From an uncultured Prevotellaceae bacterium (GTDB lineage: Bacteria; Bacteroidota; Bacteroidia; Bacteroidales; Bacteroidaceae): 64,000 bases of DNA. Location: assembly GCA_902800435.1 (NCBI GenBank), contig CADCEQ010000004.1, forward strand, positions 1-64,000, given 5' to 3'. Below the pieces are notes generated by a model, which did no database searches, was not told where the DNA came from, and worked only from the letters and a program-made list of their open reading frames with translations. A program made the translations under genes and the position numbers. Numbering within the stretch: the first letter of the stretch is position 1; each line of letters begins with the position of its first letter. Shown here piece by piece: positions 1-8,198 of the stretch.

Positions 1-99
1 GATAATTTTGTAAGCGACAGTGATAGTGTCACCAGCCTTGAACTCTGGGAACTTCTTGCCGGTTGCAAATGCTTCTTCAGCAACTTTAATTAAATCCAT
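1..99 (-). CDS. rplS: 50S ribosomal protein L19, N-terminal part (cut by window edge)
   Basis: The minus-strand frame reads MDLIKVAEEAFATGKKFPEF and continues with KAGDTITVAYKII to the window edge, giving 33 residues. This is the characteristic start of bacterial L19, a large-subunit protein at the 30S-50S interface. The ATG is at 97-99 and an AT-rich leader precedes it. A Bacteroidetes -7 box lies about 100 bases upstream, so the gene has an untranslated leader of roughly 90 bases. The rest of the gene lies outside the window. Identity is by recognition of the N-terminal sequence. Confidence 0.9.
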   Translation of the reverse strand, partial: MDLIKVAEEAFATGKKFPEFKAGDTITVAYKII

Positions 100-197
100 T
101 TTCGTTATAAATAATTAAACGGTTGTTGTATCGTTCCAACGCAACATAACAGGCAACTCTCCTATCTTCCTGCCAGCGATTACGCGGAAAGCGGCTG

Positions 198-205
198 CAA
201 AGGTA
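198..205 (-). promoter_or_regulatory. -7 box of rplS promoter
   Basis: The minus strand reads TACCTTTG, matching the Bacteroidetes TAnnTTTG -7 element. It leaves a leader of about 90 bases before the rplS start. No clear -33 TTTG is seen. Confidence 0.6.
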
Positions 206-265
206 CTAAAAAGTTGGCAGATAGAGCTTCTTAATCCAGAGTTATCCGCCAACGTTTAACGTTTT

Positions 266-1285
266 TTATAGATTAATGTTCTTTTTAGCCGAGAAAGCGT
301 ATTCCAAATCTTCACTTGTCAGCTCCGTCAGCTGTTCTTTGCTTAGTTCAGTCTGCTTGGCCAGACGGTTGGCTTGCTGCTCAATGGTTTTCTCGAAGAT
401 GTTGCGCACATAGCGGGCGTTACCGAAGTTGCGATCCTTATGAGCGACGGCATATTCCAGCTTCTCGCGAAGCATGGCGTCGGCCTCCTTGCTGAGTGTA
501 TACTCGTTCTTTTTCATATACATATAGAAGATGCGGACCAGCTCTTCTGCCGTGTAGTCGGGGAAGTTGATGTAGCGGGTGAAACGCGACTGCAGGCCAG
601 GGTTGGAGTCGATGAAACGCTGCATCTCGTTGGAGTAGCCAGCGATGATGACTACCAGGCTGTCGCGGTTGTCCTCCATACGTTTCAATAGTGTAGAGAT
701 GGCTTCCTGACCGTAGTCCTGTGTAGAATGCTCGGGCACTAAGGCGTATGCCTCGTCGATGAACAGCACACCGTTCATGGCGGAGTCTACGATTTGGTTG
801 GTTTTGGGTGCCGTTTGTCCGACATATTGCCCTACGAGGCCAGAGCGGTCGGTCTCTACGGTATGTCCTTTCTTCAGAATACCCAGGTCCTTGTAGATGC
901 GTGCCACGATACGGGCCACAGTAGTCTTACCAGTACCAGGGCTACCGGTGAACACAAGGTGATACGACAGTTTGGGGCTCTTGAGTCCTTGGTCCTTGCG
1001 TTGCTTCTGAAGTTTGACGAAGTTGGCCAGCGACCTGACCTCCTTCTTGACTTCATCCAGTCCGATGAGATTGTCCAGCTCTTCGTATGGGTCTGTCTCC
1101 AAGGGTTTGTTGATGACGACGCTGTCTTTTTCGTTGGAGTCTTTCTGCTCTGATTTCTGTTCTGTCTGCGCCGTCTGGTCTTCGGATGTCTCGTCGCCAT
1201 CGATGACCATCGTCATAATGGCCAAGGTGACGAAGACCACGCAGATGATAATGGTTAACTGCTTGTTGGTAAAGAATGATTTCAT
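266..1285 (-). CDS. Membrane-anchored AAA ATPase of the CbbX/SpoVK type
   Basis: 339 residues from the ATG at 1283-1285. The start is placed here because it lies one base after the TAG of the upstream gene, a coupled arrangement; a longer frame would overlap that gene. A hydrophobic segment at about residues 9-27 would anchor the protein in the membrane. A charged Glu/Asp/Lys linker follows, then an AAA module with Walker A GSPGTGKT (about 114-121), Walker B LFIDEA (about 174-179) and a sensor/arginine-finger region around GLQSRF. The C-terminal part resembles the helical lid of CbxX/CfqX-type ATPases, which remodel protein complexes. The substrate is unknown. The membrane anchor is unusual for soluble CbbX. 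It is probably co-transcribed with the membrane protein before it. Confidence 0.8.
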   Translation of the reverse strand: MKSFFTNKQLTIIICVVFVTLAIMTMVIDGDETSEDQTAQTEQKSEQKDSNEKDSVVINKPLETDPYEELDNLIGLDEVKKEVRSLANFVKLQKQRKDQGLKSPKLSYHLVFTGSPGTGKTTVARIVARIYKDLGILKKGHTVETDRSGLVGQYVGQTAPKTNQIVDSAMNGVLFIDEAYALVPEHSTQDYGQEAISTLLKRMEDNRDSLVVIIAGYSNEMQRFIDSNPGLQSRFTRYINFPDYTAEELVRIFYMYMKKNEYTLSKEADAMLREKLEYAVAHKDRNFGNARYVRNIFEKTIEQQANRLAKQTELSKEQLTELTSEDLEYAFSAKKNINL

Positions 1286-1286
1286 A

Positions 1287-1718
1287 CTATACGGTTTTTG
1301 TTTGATAAGCGTAATAAATGATATAGGCAAGGTAGGGTAGGGCGTAGGCTACAATGTCAAGGACGTCGAACGTGCCGCTAAGCATGCCGATAGCCTGCAG
1401 CCATTCAGTAACGGCCCCGGCTACGGGCATGATACCGGCAATGGCCACCTTGTTCCGCGATGGTGTCAGCAGAGCCTCTATTGTCAGTATGTAGGCTGCC
1501 GACCACAGCGCGTTAGGCAGGCTATAGACAACCCACTCAGGCAGCCACGCTCCTGAGTCGGAAGCCCAGGCGCGACAATCGCCCAAGACTGTCATCGCTC
1601 CTAATGCGTCGACGAGTCGGAACATGAGGAGTGTACATGGCCGGAAAAGCAGATAGGTCAGCCCTCCTACGGCCAATAGTCCAACGGCAGTGGTCAGTGC
1701 CTTGACAGTCTTTGCCAT
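1287..1718 (-). CDS. Small integral membrane protein, unknown function
   Basis: 143 residues with four or so hydrophobic segments (a first at about 7-25, others near 60-80, 90-110 and 120-138). I do not recognise a family; the size and topology are loosely VanZ-like but no diagnostic motif is visible. The ATG at 1716-1718 (MAKTVK) is preferred over one five codons upstream, because the -7 box lies only 12 bases upstream and transcription would begin downstream of the earlier ATG. The stop TAG is followed after one base by the ATG of the AAA ATPase, so the two probably form one operon and may act together at the membrane. Confidence 0.65.
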   Translation of the reverse strand: MAKTVKALTTAVGLLAVGGLTYLLFRPCTLLMFRLVDALGAMTVLGDCRAWASDSGAWLPEWVVYSLPNALWSAAYILTIEALLTPSRNKVAIAGIMPVAGAVTEWLQAIGMLSGTFDVLDIVAYALPYLAYIIYYAYQTKTV

Positions 1719-1730
1719 TAATTGCAGCTG

Positions 1731-1738
1731 CAAAGTTA
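1731..1738 (-). promoter_or_regulatory. -7 box for the membrane protein/AAA ATPase operon
   Basis: Minus strand TAACTTTG. Transcription should start only about 6-8 bases before the ATG at 1718, making the message almost leaderless. Confidence 0.65.
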
Positions 1739-1801
1739 CGAAAAACCTGTTAAATCTGAGGGATTACAAAAGATTTTTTTCTTCATATCACTTTTTTTCT
1801 C

Positions 1802-1809
1802 TATCTTTG
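1802..1809 (+). promoter_or_regulatory. -7 box for the 5'-nucleotidase gene pair
   Basis: TATCTTTG on the plus strand, 20 bases before the ATG at 1830. It is divergent from the promoter at 1731-1738. Confidence 0.65.
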
Positions 1810-1829
1810 CAAACAAAAGAGCGTCAATT

Positions 1830-2594
1830 ATGAAGATTAATCTATTTGCGGCAGGAACGTTGCTCGTCGCAGTTGCGATGGTTTCCTGCAAATCGCATTA
1901 CAAGCTAACAAGTGTCGAGCGCACCCGGATAGTCATCGACAGTCGCTACGACCAGCATCCCGACGAGACGGCAGCCAGCTTTATTGCCCCTTTCAAGCGG
2001 GTGAACGACAGTATCATGGGGCCTGTTATGGGGCGCGTGGCACATAACATGCACGCCAAGCGGCCTGAGAGCGACCTGTCGAACCTGCTGGCCGACATCC
2101 TGGTATGGGCGGCTAAGGACTACGGTGAGCAGCCCGTGCTCGGCGTTTATAACATGGGCGGCATACGGGCCGACCTGACGCGGGGTGAGGTGACCTACGG
2201 CGACGTGCTCAGTATTGCGCCGTTCGAGAACAAAATATGTTTCGTCACGCTGACTGGCGTGCAGCTCCTGGAACTGTTCTCACAGATAGCTGCCACGGGT
2301 GGTGAAGGCGTAAGCCGCGGTACGGAACTGGTGATTACCAGCGACGGCAAGCTCGTTTCGGCCCGTCTGCACGGACAGGAAATCAATCCGCAGCAGAAAT
2401 ATCGCGTGACGACCATCAACTACCTGCTGGAAGGCAACGACAAGATGATGGCTTTCCGTAAGGGAACGGATATTGTGGCCCCTGAAGCAGCGAGCAACAA
2501 CACGCGCTTCCTCATTATGAACTATTTCAAGGAGAAACAGGCCCGGGGCGAGACTGTTGATTCACAGGTAGAAGGACGGATAAAAAAGCAGTAA
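1830..2594 (+). CDS. Lipoprotein with 5'-nucleotidase C-terminal domain
   Basis: 254 residues from the ATG at 1830; the start is fixed by the -7 box at 1802-1809, which lies inside the longer frame. A type II signal peptide ends at Cys20 (AMVSC). The mature part matches the substrate-binding C-terminal domain of UshA-type 5'-nucleotidases, including LLADILVWAAKDYG, NMGGIRADLTRGEVTYGDV and PFENKICFVTLTG. The catalytic metallophosphatase half is the next gene, four bases downstream. The usual single protein is therefore split, with the binding half first. Likely role: periplasmic or surface hydrolysis of nucleotides together with its partner. Confidence 0.85.
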   Translation: MKINLFAAGTLLVAVAMVSCKSHYKLTSVERTRIVIDSRYDQHPDETAASFIAPFKRVNDSIMGPVMGRVAHNMHAKRPESDLSNLLADILVWAAKDYGEQPVLGVYNMGGIRADLTRGEVTYGDVLSIAPFENKICFVTLTGVQLLELFSQIAATGGEGVSRGTELVITSDGKLVSARLHGQEINPQQKYRVTTINYLLEGNDKMMAFRKGTDIVAPEAASNNTRFLIMNYFKEKQARGETVDSQVEGRIKKQ

Positions 2595-2598
2595 GACT

Positions 2599-3441
2599 AT
2601 GAGACGATTACACCTTATTATAATAATAGCGCTGCTGTCGGGGCTGACGGCAGCAGCAAAGAAGCAGAAGCAAATCGTGATTCTGCACACCAACGACACT
2701 CACTCGTGTATCATGCCTCTCAGCCCGAACCTTGACAAAACCGATATTGCCGGGCGGGGCGGATTCCTGCGCCGTGTGGCGATGGTCAAGGAGCAGCGCC
2801 AACAACATCCCAACCTGCTTCTGCTCGACAGTGGCGATTTTTCGCAGGGCTCGGGCTACTATACCCTGTTTAAGGGCGAGGTGGAGATAGGGCTGATGAA
2901 CCAGATGGGCTACGATGCTGCCACCATCGGTAACCATGAGTTCGACTTCGGGCTCGATAACATGGCACGCCTCTTCCGGCAGGCTAACTTCCCGATTGTC
3001 TGTTCCAACTACGACTGTACGGGCACCGTGCTCGAAGGGCTGGTAAAGCCCTACATCACCCTGAAGCGTGAGGGTGTGAAGATTGGCATTTTCGCCTTGG
3101 CACCCCAGCTGAAGGGACTGGTGAGCGACCGCAACTGCGAGGGTATCACCTATCTCGACCCTGCTGAGACGGCACAGAAGTATATCGACCTGCTGCGCCG
3201 CCAGGAGAAGTGCGACCTCGTCATCTGTCTGAGCCATTTGGGCTGGGAGGTCAGCGTGTTCCCCGACGAACGATTCCTCAGCCTGACCGAAGGCTGCGAC
3301 CTCGTGCTTGGCGGTCACACCCACACCTACATGCCGACGTTGGAGTATGCGCCCGACAAGAACGGTAAGCGTATTCCCGTCGACCAGAACGGCAAACACG
3401 GCGTATTTGTCGGCAAACTGGTGCTGACGATGGAAAAGTAG
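2599..3441 (+). CDS. Metallophosphatase, catalytic half of split 5'-nucleotidase
   Basis: 280 residues with an N-terminal signal peptide (hydrophobic residues 6-20, ending at AAA). Metal-binding motifs of calcineurin-like phosphoesterases are present in order: LHTNDTHS, DSGDFSQGSG, GNHEFDFG and the C-terminal GGHTHT. The length fits the N-terminal domain of UshA-like enzymes without the substrate-specificity domain, which the preceding gene supplies. The two genes are four bases apart and surely one transcript. Expected activity is hydrolysis of nucleotide monophosphates or related esters outside the cytoplasm. Confidence 0.87.
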   Translation: MRRLHLIIIIALLSGLTAAAKKQKQIVILHTNDTHSCIMPLSPNLDKTDIAGRGGFLRRVAMVKEQRQQHPNLLLLDSGDFSQGSGYYTLFKGEVEIGLMNQMGYDAATIGNHEFDFGLDNMARLFRQANFPIVCSNYDCTGTVLEGLVKPYITLKREGVKIGIFALAPQLKGLVSDRNCEGITYLDPAETAQKYIDLLRRQEKCDLVICLSHLGWEVSVFPDERFLSLTEGCDLVLGGHTHTYMPTLEYAPDKNGKRIPVDQNGKHGVFVGKLVLTMEK

Positions 3442-3462
3442 CAACCCTCAAAAAAGCTGGTC

Positions 3463-4419
3463 GTGGAGCGTCTCGGAATAAGCACCCTGCTGCACTTCCT
3501 CGTCGACGGAATGTGCCTCTGCTGTCTCTACTTGATGGCGGCTTCGTGCAGTACGGCCAGTTTGGTGGGCATATTCTTGCTATACAACGTGCTGGCATTC
3601 CTTACCCAACCGCTCAGCGGTCTTTGTGCCGATCGTTTGCGCGAGCCCCATTGGATGCTGCAGGTGGCAGTCATGCTGCTGACGCTGGCCGTTGGCGTGG
3701 CGTCGGCGGTGGTGTTCGTCGCCAGTCTCCACACTTCGCGCCTGCTGATATTGCTCGTGGCCACGATGCTGGGGCTGGGTAACTCGCTGTTTCACGTATG
3801 GGGAGGCCGCCAAGTGGCACTGACTACGGGCAACGACATGCGCGCCCTGGGATTCTTCGTCTCTACTGGTGCGATGGGACTGGCGGTCGGAGCCGTCTTC
3901 TGTTCGTGGCCGCTGCTCTACATGTTTCTGCTCGCCCTGTGTTTATTAGCGGCTGTCTATGTGCGGCGCGACAGTCGGCCTTCGGCAATGGCTGGCTATA
4001 GTAGGGCCAAGGGCGGTTTTGGCCTTGGCGTGGTTGTGCTGGCTGTGCTGGCGCTGATGGCTTTTGTCATGCTGCGCTCGTTTGTGGGTGAGGCGTTCTC
4101 GGCGGACATTCCCAAGCAGCCCAAGTCTATGCTGCTGCTCATCGGAGCCGTCGCCATGCTGGGCAAGATGGTGGGCGGCTGGGTGGCGAGGCAATTTGGT
4201 ATCATTAAGACGCTGCTGGCGGTAGCTGTTGTTGTCGCCCTCTGTGCCTTGCTGCGAAATGAGAGCGAAACCGTGCTCATGACGGGCCTCTTCGCCGTCA
4301 ACTGTACGATGCCCGTTACGCTCTATCTGGCCAACGTTGTGCTGAAAGGCCGCGAAGGACTGGCCTTCGGCTTGTTGGCAGCGGCACTCATCCCCGGTTA
4401 TCTGTTAGCTTACCTGTAG
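3463..4419 (+). CDS. MFS-like membrane transporter (GTG start)
   Basis: 318 residues, almost entirely hydrophobic, with about ten predicted membrane segments. Loop motifs such as QPLSGLCADRLREPHW and GNSLFHVWGGRQV resemble the cytoplasmic loops of major-facilitator proteins. The substrate cannot be read from sequence. The frame opens with GTG at 3463, 21 bases after the metallophosphatase stop. No ATG in a suitable position is seen, so the GTG start is likely but not certain. It lies in the same direction as the 5'-nucleotidase genes and may import a product such as a nucleoside or phosphate; that is inference from position only. Confidence 0.6.
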   Translation: MERLGISTLLHFLVDGMCLCCLYLMAASCSTASLVGIFLLYNVLAFLTQPLSGLCADRLREPHWMLQVAVMLLTLAVGVASAVVFVASLHTSRLLILLVATMLGLGNSLFHVWGGRQVALTTGNDMRALGFFVSTGAMGLAVGAVFCSWPLLYMFLLALCLLAAVYVRRDSRPSAMAGYSRAKGGFGLGVVVLAVLALMAFVMLRSFVGEAFSADIPKQPKSMLLLIGAVAMLGKMVGGWVARQFGIIKTLLAVAVVVALCALLRNESETVLMTGLFAVNCTMPVTLYLANVVLKGREGLAFGLLAAALIPGYLLAYL

Positions 4420-4422
4420 CCC

Positions 4423-4776
4423 ATGAACAGTCTGACGCTCCTCTTGACGGCACTCGTTGCCACCATTCTCATTGAGTACGGTGTTCTGCTGCTGCTTGGC
4501 GAACGCCGACGGAACGTGCTGCTTGGTTCAGTGGTGGTCAACGTGCTTACCAACGTACCGTTGAACCTCTACGTCATTCATCACGACATCGGCCTGACAG
4601 GCGTAGCTTTGGCCGAAGGGCTGGTTGTCGTAGCTGAGGCACTCTGGTATTTCGCTTTTACGCGGAGCCTCGGGCAGTCCTGCGTCTACAGCCTGCTTTG
4701 CAATGCCGTCAGTTTCCTCACAGGGCTGCTGTTTACCATCTTGTCTTACTACTATTCCAACATCATTAACCTATAA
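4423..4776 (+). CDS. Small multi-pass membrane protein, unknown
   Basis: 117 residues with three or four hydrophobic segments (about 4-26, 32-52, 60-82, 92-112). It starts three bases after the stop of the MFS-like gene, so it is translationally close-coupled. I do not recognise the family. It ends YYYSNIINL and is followed by a proline-rich small protein. Confidence 0.6.
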   Translation: MNSLTLLLTALVATILIEYGVLLLLGERRRNVLLGSVVVNVLTNVPLNLYVIHHDIGLTGVALAEGLVVVAEALWYFAFTRSLGQSCVYSLLCNAVSFLTGLLFTILSYYYSNIINL

Positions 4777-4789
4777 AAACAATTCAGTT

Positions 4790-5095
4790 ATGTATCTGTT
4801 AGACATCATTGTTGATTACCCGCACCGACCTGTACGTCCCGTCAAGCCGGTGATTCCTCCTGACACCGCCAAGGTGCCGGCTGAGGTTCCTGACACAGTT
4901 GTTGCCTCTGACACCATCGTTGCCCAACCAGCAGAAGTGCCCGACACCGCTCACGCCGTTCAGGACTGGCTTGTCGGCGGTACTGGCGACGACTCGTCGA
5001 TGCTCCTTTGGGGCGCACTTATTGTTGTTGCTGCCCTCGCCCTCTGCCTATGGCTGGCTCGCAGCTATCGGCGGCGGCTGAACGCGGTACGCTGA
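4790..5095 (+). CDS. Proline-rich single-pass membrane protein, unknown
   Basis: 101 residues from the ATG at 4790, chosen because it follows the upstream stop by 14 bases. A longer frame exists but overlaps the previous gene. The N-terminal half is rich in Pro, Val and Asp with repeated PAEVPDT and ASDTIVAQ-like units. A single hydrophobic segment at about residues 72-90 is followed by a basic tail (RSYRRRLNAVR). The arrangement suggests an N-out extracytoplasmic proline-rich stalk with a C-terminal anchor. Function unknown. It is the last gene before a strong terminator. Confidence 0.55.
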   Translation: MYLLDIIVDYPHRPVRPVKPVIPPDTAKVPAEVPDTVVASDTIVAQPAEVPDTAHAVQDWLVGGTGDDSSMLLWGALIVVAALALCLWLARSYRRRLNAVR

Positions 5096-5096
5096 C

Positions 5097-5128
5097 AATA
5101 AAAAAGGCCGGAATCACCGGCCTTTTTT
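5097..5128. terminator. Bidirectional intrinsic terminator
   Basis: Stem GGCCGG / CCGGCC (5106-5111 with 5117-5122) around loop AATCA, with an A-tract on the left and six T on the right. It can serve both the plus operon ending at 5095 and the minus gene ending at 5144. Confidence 0.85.
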
Positions 5129-5143
5129 ACTATCTATACATTC

Positions 5144-6592
5144 CTATTTCTTCTCAAACTTCACGTTCTTGAACGACAGCCAGCTGATGTTGTTGTCGGC
5201 TGCTACAATGAACTTGATCTTCAGCACTCCATCGGCACCAACTGTGCCTTTAGCCGTAAAGGTGTCGAGATAGAACTGCGATGTGCCAATCTGCTTACCG
5301 GCAGCAACGTTAACGGCCTCGCCGTCGTTGGCCTGCAGAGTAATGCCATAGGCAGGAGCCTCGTAGTCGTTCTTGGCACGGACGCGCACCCAGGCCGACA
5401 CCTCGTAGTTGCCAGGCTCCAGGCCCGTCATCGTGGCAGTCAGCGTGCGCTCACCTAACGAGTTGGGGTCTTGTGTCCAATACTCGAAGAAGGGCACGCG
5501 GAAGTTAGAACCGTCGTTGTCACCCTCTGTCGACCAGGTGTTGATGTAGTAGGGAGCATCCTGGAAATTGGGGTTAGTGTCCCAGACACTCAGCAGGAAC
5601 TCGTCGCAGCTGATGGCATCGTGCCAGCCAGTCACCTTGTCGGGGTTCTGCAAGGCATTGACGTCGGCTTCGTCCAACGTGCCAGCTTCGAACTTTTCAA
5701 CATACTTTGTATAGTATTCGTTGAGGGCTGCCTCGGAATAGAGGTTCGTGCTTTCCACTAAGGTCTTCATGGCATCGAGTTTCACCTTTACCTCATCATA
5801 TATCAGCGCACCCTCGCGAGCAGCTTTCAGGGCCAGCTTCAGGGCTTCGAGATTCTCCTCGCTCTTCGGCTCAGCAAGGGTAAGTTCTAATAATGTCTTA
5901 ACGTCGGCAGGCATAGCCTTGCCCGATAGCGCGTCAATTTCGGGCTGCAGTTCAGCATAAGCCTCGCTCATCGGACGTGTATTGACAACCTGCAGGGCCA
6001 GTTCCTTAATCTGGATATTATGCCAGTTGGTGCCACCCTTCTCCTTGCCAAGTCCCAATACCAAGATGCCGTCTTCGCCAACCTCGGCTTCGAAGCTATA
6101 GACAGGGTTCTTCGTCGTTGTCGCTGCACGCTTGGCAACAATAAAGATCTTCTTGTCGTTGGCGAACAAGTAAGCCACGTCCTCGGCATTGTCTTCCATG
6201 TCGGAGTTAAAGCCGCGGTCGGGGGTATACATGGCGTTGGCATAAAGATCTACCGTGTACTTACCTGGCTGCAGGCCTTCAATGGTCTGCTGCAGCAGCA
6301 CTCCTGTGGCATTGATGACGGCATCGCCCTCGCCATAGACCTCGGCCATGCCTGAGTGGCGACCGTCCTTGGTGTCAACCTCAGGTGCAGCCCAAGAGCC
6401 TGTGAAGCCAGCCTGGCCCCACTTGTCGACGGCTACCATTGCGGTGACATCCTCATAGGTTATTTCTTCAATCATGGGATCTACCGGCTCTGGCTCCGGA
6501 CCGATAGGGTTGTCCCTCTTGTCGCACGAAACGTAAAGTAAAGCACCGAGTGCGACGGCAAAACTTCTCACAAAGAATGATCTCTTGCTCAT
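5144..6592 (-). CDS. Surface lipoprotein with two carbohydrate-binding-like domains
   Basis: 482 residues. A lipoprotein signal peptide ends at Cys23 (LLYVSC), followed by an Asp/Pro-rich linker. Two beta-sandwich-like segments (about 45-200 and 325-482) share the phrasing of carbohydrate-binding or delta-endotoxin-like modules: GLQPGKYTVDLYANA and GLEPGNYEVSAWVRV at equivalent places, each closing in a strand-rich stretch (WHNIQIKELAL; WLSFKNVKFEKK). A helical, Glu/Ala/Lys-rich region (about 205-320) separates them. No catalytic motif is visible. It is divergent from another binding-module lipoprotein. A glycan-binding surface protein is the best guess; the ligand is unknown. Confidence 0.6.
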   Translation of the reverse strand: MSKRSFFVRSFAVALGALLYVSCDKRDNPIGPEPEPVDPMIEEITYEDVTAMVAVDKWGQAGFTGSWAAPEVDTKDGRHSGMAEVYGEGDAVINATGVLLQQTIEGLQPGKYTVDLYANAMYTPDRGFNSDMEDNAEDVAYLFANDKKIFIVAKRAATTTKNPVYSFEAEVGEDGILVLGLGKEKGGTNWHNIQIKELALQVVNTRPMSEAYAELQPEIDALSGKAMPADVKTLLELTLAEPKSEENLEALKLALKAAREGALIYDEVKVKLDAMKTLVESTNLYSEAALNEYYTKYVEKFEAGTLDEADVNALQNPDKVTGWHDAISCDEFLLSVWDTNPNFQDAPYYINTWSTEGDNDGSNFRVPFFEYWTQDPNSLGERTLTATMTGLEPGNYEVSAWVRVRAKNDYEAPAYGITLQANDGEAVNVAAGKQIGTSQFYLDTFTAKGTVGADGVLKIKFIVAADNNISWLSFKNVKFEKK

Positions 6593-6688
6593 AACTCTAT
6601 TGTAGGCTCAGTTGGTGTTTACCATCGCGGGGCAGAGCCCTTTATCCCTCATGTGGTTTTTAGAATAGTTTGTTTTGTTCTAGCGATG

Positions 6689-6696
6689 CAAAGTTA
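6689..6696 (-). promoter_or_regulatory. -7 box for the 5144-6592 lipoprotein
   Basis: Minus-strand TAACTTTG, leaving a leader of about 90 bases that contains a GC-rich hairpin-like stretch around 6628-6650. Confidence 0.6.
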
Positions 6697-6802
6697 ATAA
6701 AAATTATGGGGAAACAGTGGTTTTAGGCCTTAAAAACGCCTTTGTGAGACAAATTGAAAAGTAAATGTGACAAATACAAAGGTCTGCATTTACTTTTTTT
6801 CA

Positions 6803-6810
6803 TACCTTTG
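6803..6810 (+). promoter_or_regulatory. -7 box for the 6867-7991 lipoprotein
   Basis: Plus-strand TACCTTTG, about 57 bases before the ATG. It shares the roughly 270-base divergent control region with the box at 6689-6696. Confidence 0.65.
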
Positions 6811-6866
6811 TAGGCGAATTACTATTGACAAACAATACTTACCAATAATCATTTAAACTACAACGT

Positions 6867-7991
6867 ATGAAACAGAAAAAGAGCTTAATCATGTTGGCCG
6901 CTTTAACACTGGCCACAACTGGTTTTTATTCGTGTACTCAGACAGACAATCCCGCTCCTTATGTGGCTCCTCCCGTGGTTGATCCGTTCGACGAGGGTAA
7001 CATGGTTTTGAATGGTAGCTGCGAGGGTACCAATGTGGCTAACTTCTTCGCCAACGACTACATTGACGGCGTGAAGGAGGGTACGACTTCTGCAAGAATT
7101 GTAGAAGATCCCGCTGATCCGACGAACCACTGTATCATCGTTACTTCGAACGACAATCCTGCACAGGACTGGGACAGCCAGTTCTTTGTCACTATCGACG
7201 AGCCGTTAGGAGTTGGTGACGAGGTGAAGTTCTCTATGCGAGTCAAGGCCGACAAGGTGGCCGTAGCCTCATCGCAAGCTCACGCCGCCCCTGGTGCCTA
7301 CTTGATTTACTACATGGTGGGCGACGTTAATTTCACTGAGGAGTGGACTACCGTTGAGTGGACGGGCAAGATTGACGGCTCACAGGATGGCATGCGTACC
7401 ATCGCCTTCAACCTCTCTCAGAACCCGAAGGAGGCTACGAATTACTATTTCGACGACATCCGCTTTGAGATGATTAAGAAGGCTCCCATCCCCGTTTGGA
7501 AGAATCTTGTTGTAAACGGTGACTGCGAAGGTACTGACGTGACCTGCCTCGTGGGTAAGGATGGTGACGAAGGCGGTGCCTTCAACACGAAGATTGTTGA
7601 CGGTGCTGGTGTTGACGGTTCACGTGCAGTGGTTGTTACGAGTCATGCTGGTGCTGCTGAAGGTTGGGATACTCAGTTCTTCGTAACTATCGACCATGTA
7701 TTCCAGCAGGGCGAGCAGTTCCTGTTCCGCATGAAGGTTCGTGCTGACGATGCTGCCTCAGCTTCTACACAGGCTCATACCGCTCCTGGCGCCTACAAGC
7801 ATTGGGATATGGTGGGAACCATCAACTTCACCACCGAGTGGCAGACCTTCGAGAAGCGCGGTGCTATCTCTGCCGACCAGGCTGGTTCGAACACTGTTGC
7901 CATCAACCTGAATGACAACAAGGATCTGGCTACCAAGTTCTACTTCGACGACATCGAGTTCTGCATCGAAGAGCTGGTAGATCCTGAGTAA
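6867..7991 (+). CDS. Lipoprotein with two tandem CBM-like repeats
   Basis: 374 residues. The signal peptide ends at Cys23 (FYSC). Two homologous halves (about 45-205 and 212-370) each begin like CBM4/9/22-type domains (MVLNGSCEGTNV; LVVNGDCEGTDV), share WDSQFFVTID / WDTQFFVTID and SSQAHAAPGAY / STQAHTAPGAY, and end in YYFDDIRFE / FYFDDIEFC. No catalytic residues are seen, so this is a pure binding protein, probably on the cell surface and for a beta-glycan. The two repeats are similar enough to be an internal duplication. The gene stands alone; no SusC/SusD is adjacent. Confidence 0.75.
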   Translation: MKQKKSLIMLAALTLATTGFYSCTQTDNPAPYVAPPVVDPFDEGNMVLNGSCEGTNVANFFANDYIDGVKEGTTSARIVEDPADPTNHCIIVTSNDNPAQDWDSQFFVTIDEPLGVGDEVKFSMRVKADKVAVASSQAHAAPGAYLIYYMVGDVNFTEEWTTVEWTGKIDGSQDGMRTIAFNLSQNPKEATNYYFDDIRFEMIKKAPIPVWKNLVVNGDCEGTDVTCLVGKDGDEGGAFNTKIVDGAGVDGSRAVVVTSHAGAAEGWDTQFFVTIDHVFQQGEQFLFRMKVRADDAASASTQAHTAPGAYKHWDMVGTINFTTEWQTFEKRGAISADQAGSNTVAINLNDNKDLATKFYFDDIEFCIEELVDPE

Positions 7992-8059
7992 ATTCTGAAT
8001 TGAATTCTGTTATCGGCAGGCACATCTTAACTGGTGTGTCTGCTTTTATTATGTGCCCT

Positions 8060-8158
8060 AGTTAGTAGTGCTAACTGGCCTAGTTAGCTCAATTAACTTT
8101 ACCTGCCGGTAAACTCATCTTTACCTGGCGGTAAACGAGGCTTTACCCGCCGGGTAAC
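8060..8158. repeat. Array of short palindromes, 22-bp period
   Basis: Three copies of a TTTACC-n4-GGTAAA type palindrome begin at 8098, 8120 and 8142, exactly 22 bases apart. They are preceded by two AGTTAG-n5-(C/T)TAACT palindromes at 8060 and 8082, also 22 apart. The array sits between two convergent genes. A second array of the same design is at 47797-47856. Confidence 0.8.
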
Positions 8159-8198
8159 GGGAAGAAAGGTGGCGGGTAGCGGTGAGGAGGACGGGGCC

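Noticed and set aside
266..1330. Longer start for the AAA ATPase
   Set aside because: It would overlap the upstream membrane protein by 44 bases; the coupled ATG at 1285 one base after its TAG is more likely and gives a membrane segment at the normal place.
8060..8158. CRISPR-like array with 22-bp period
   Set aside because: Spacers are only about five bases and the units are palindromic; too small for CRISPR.
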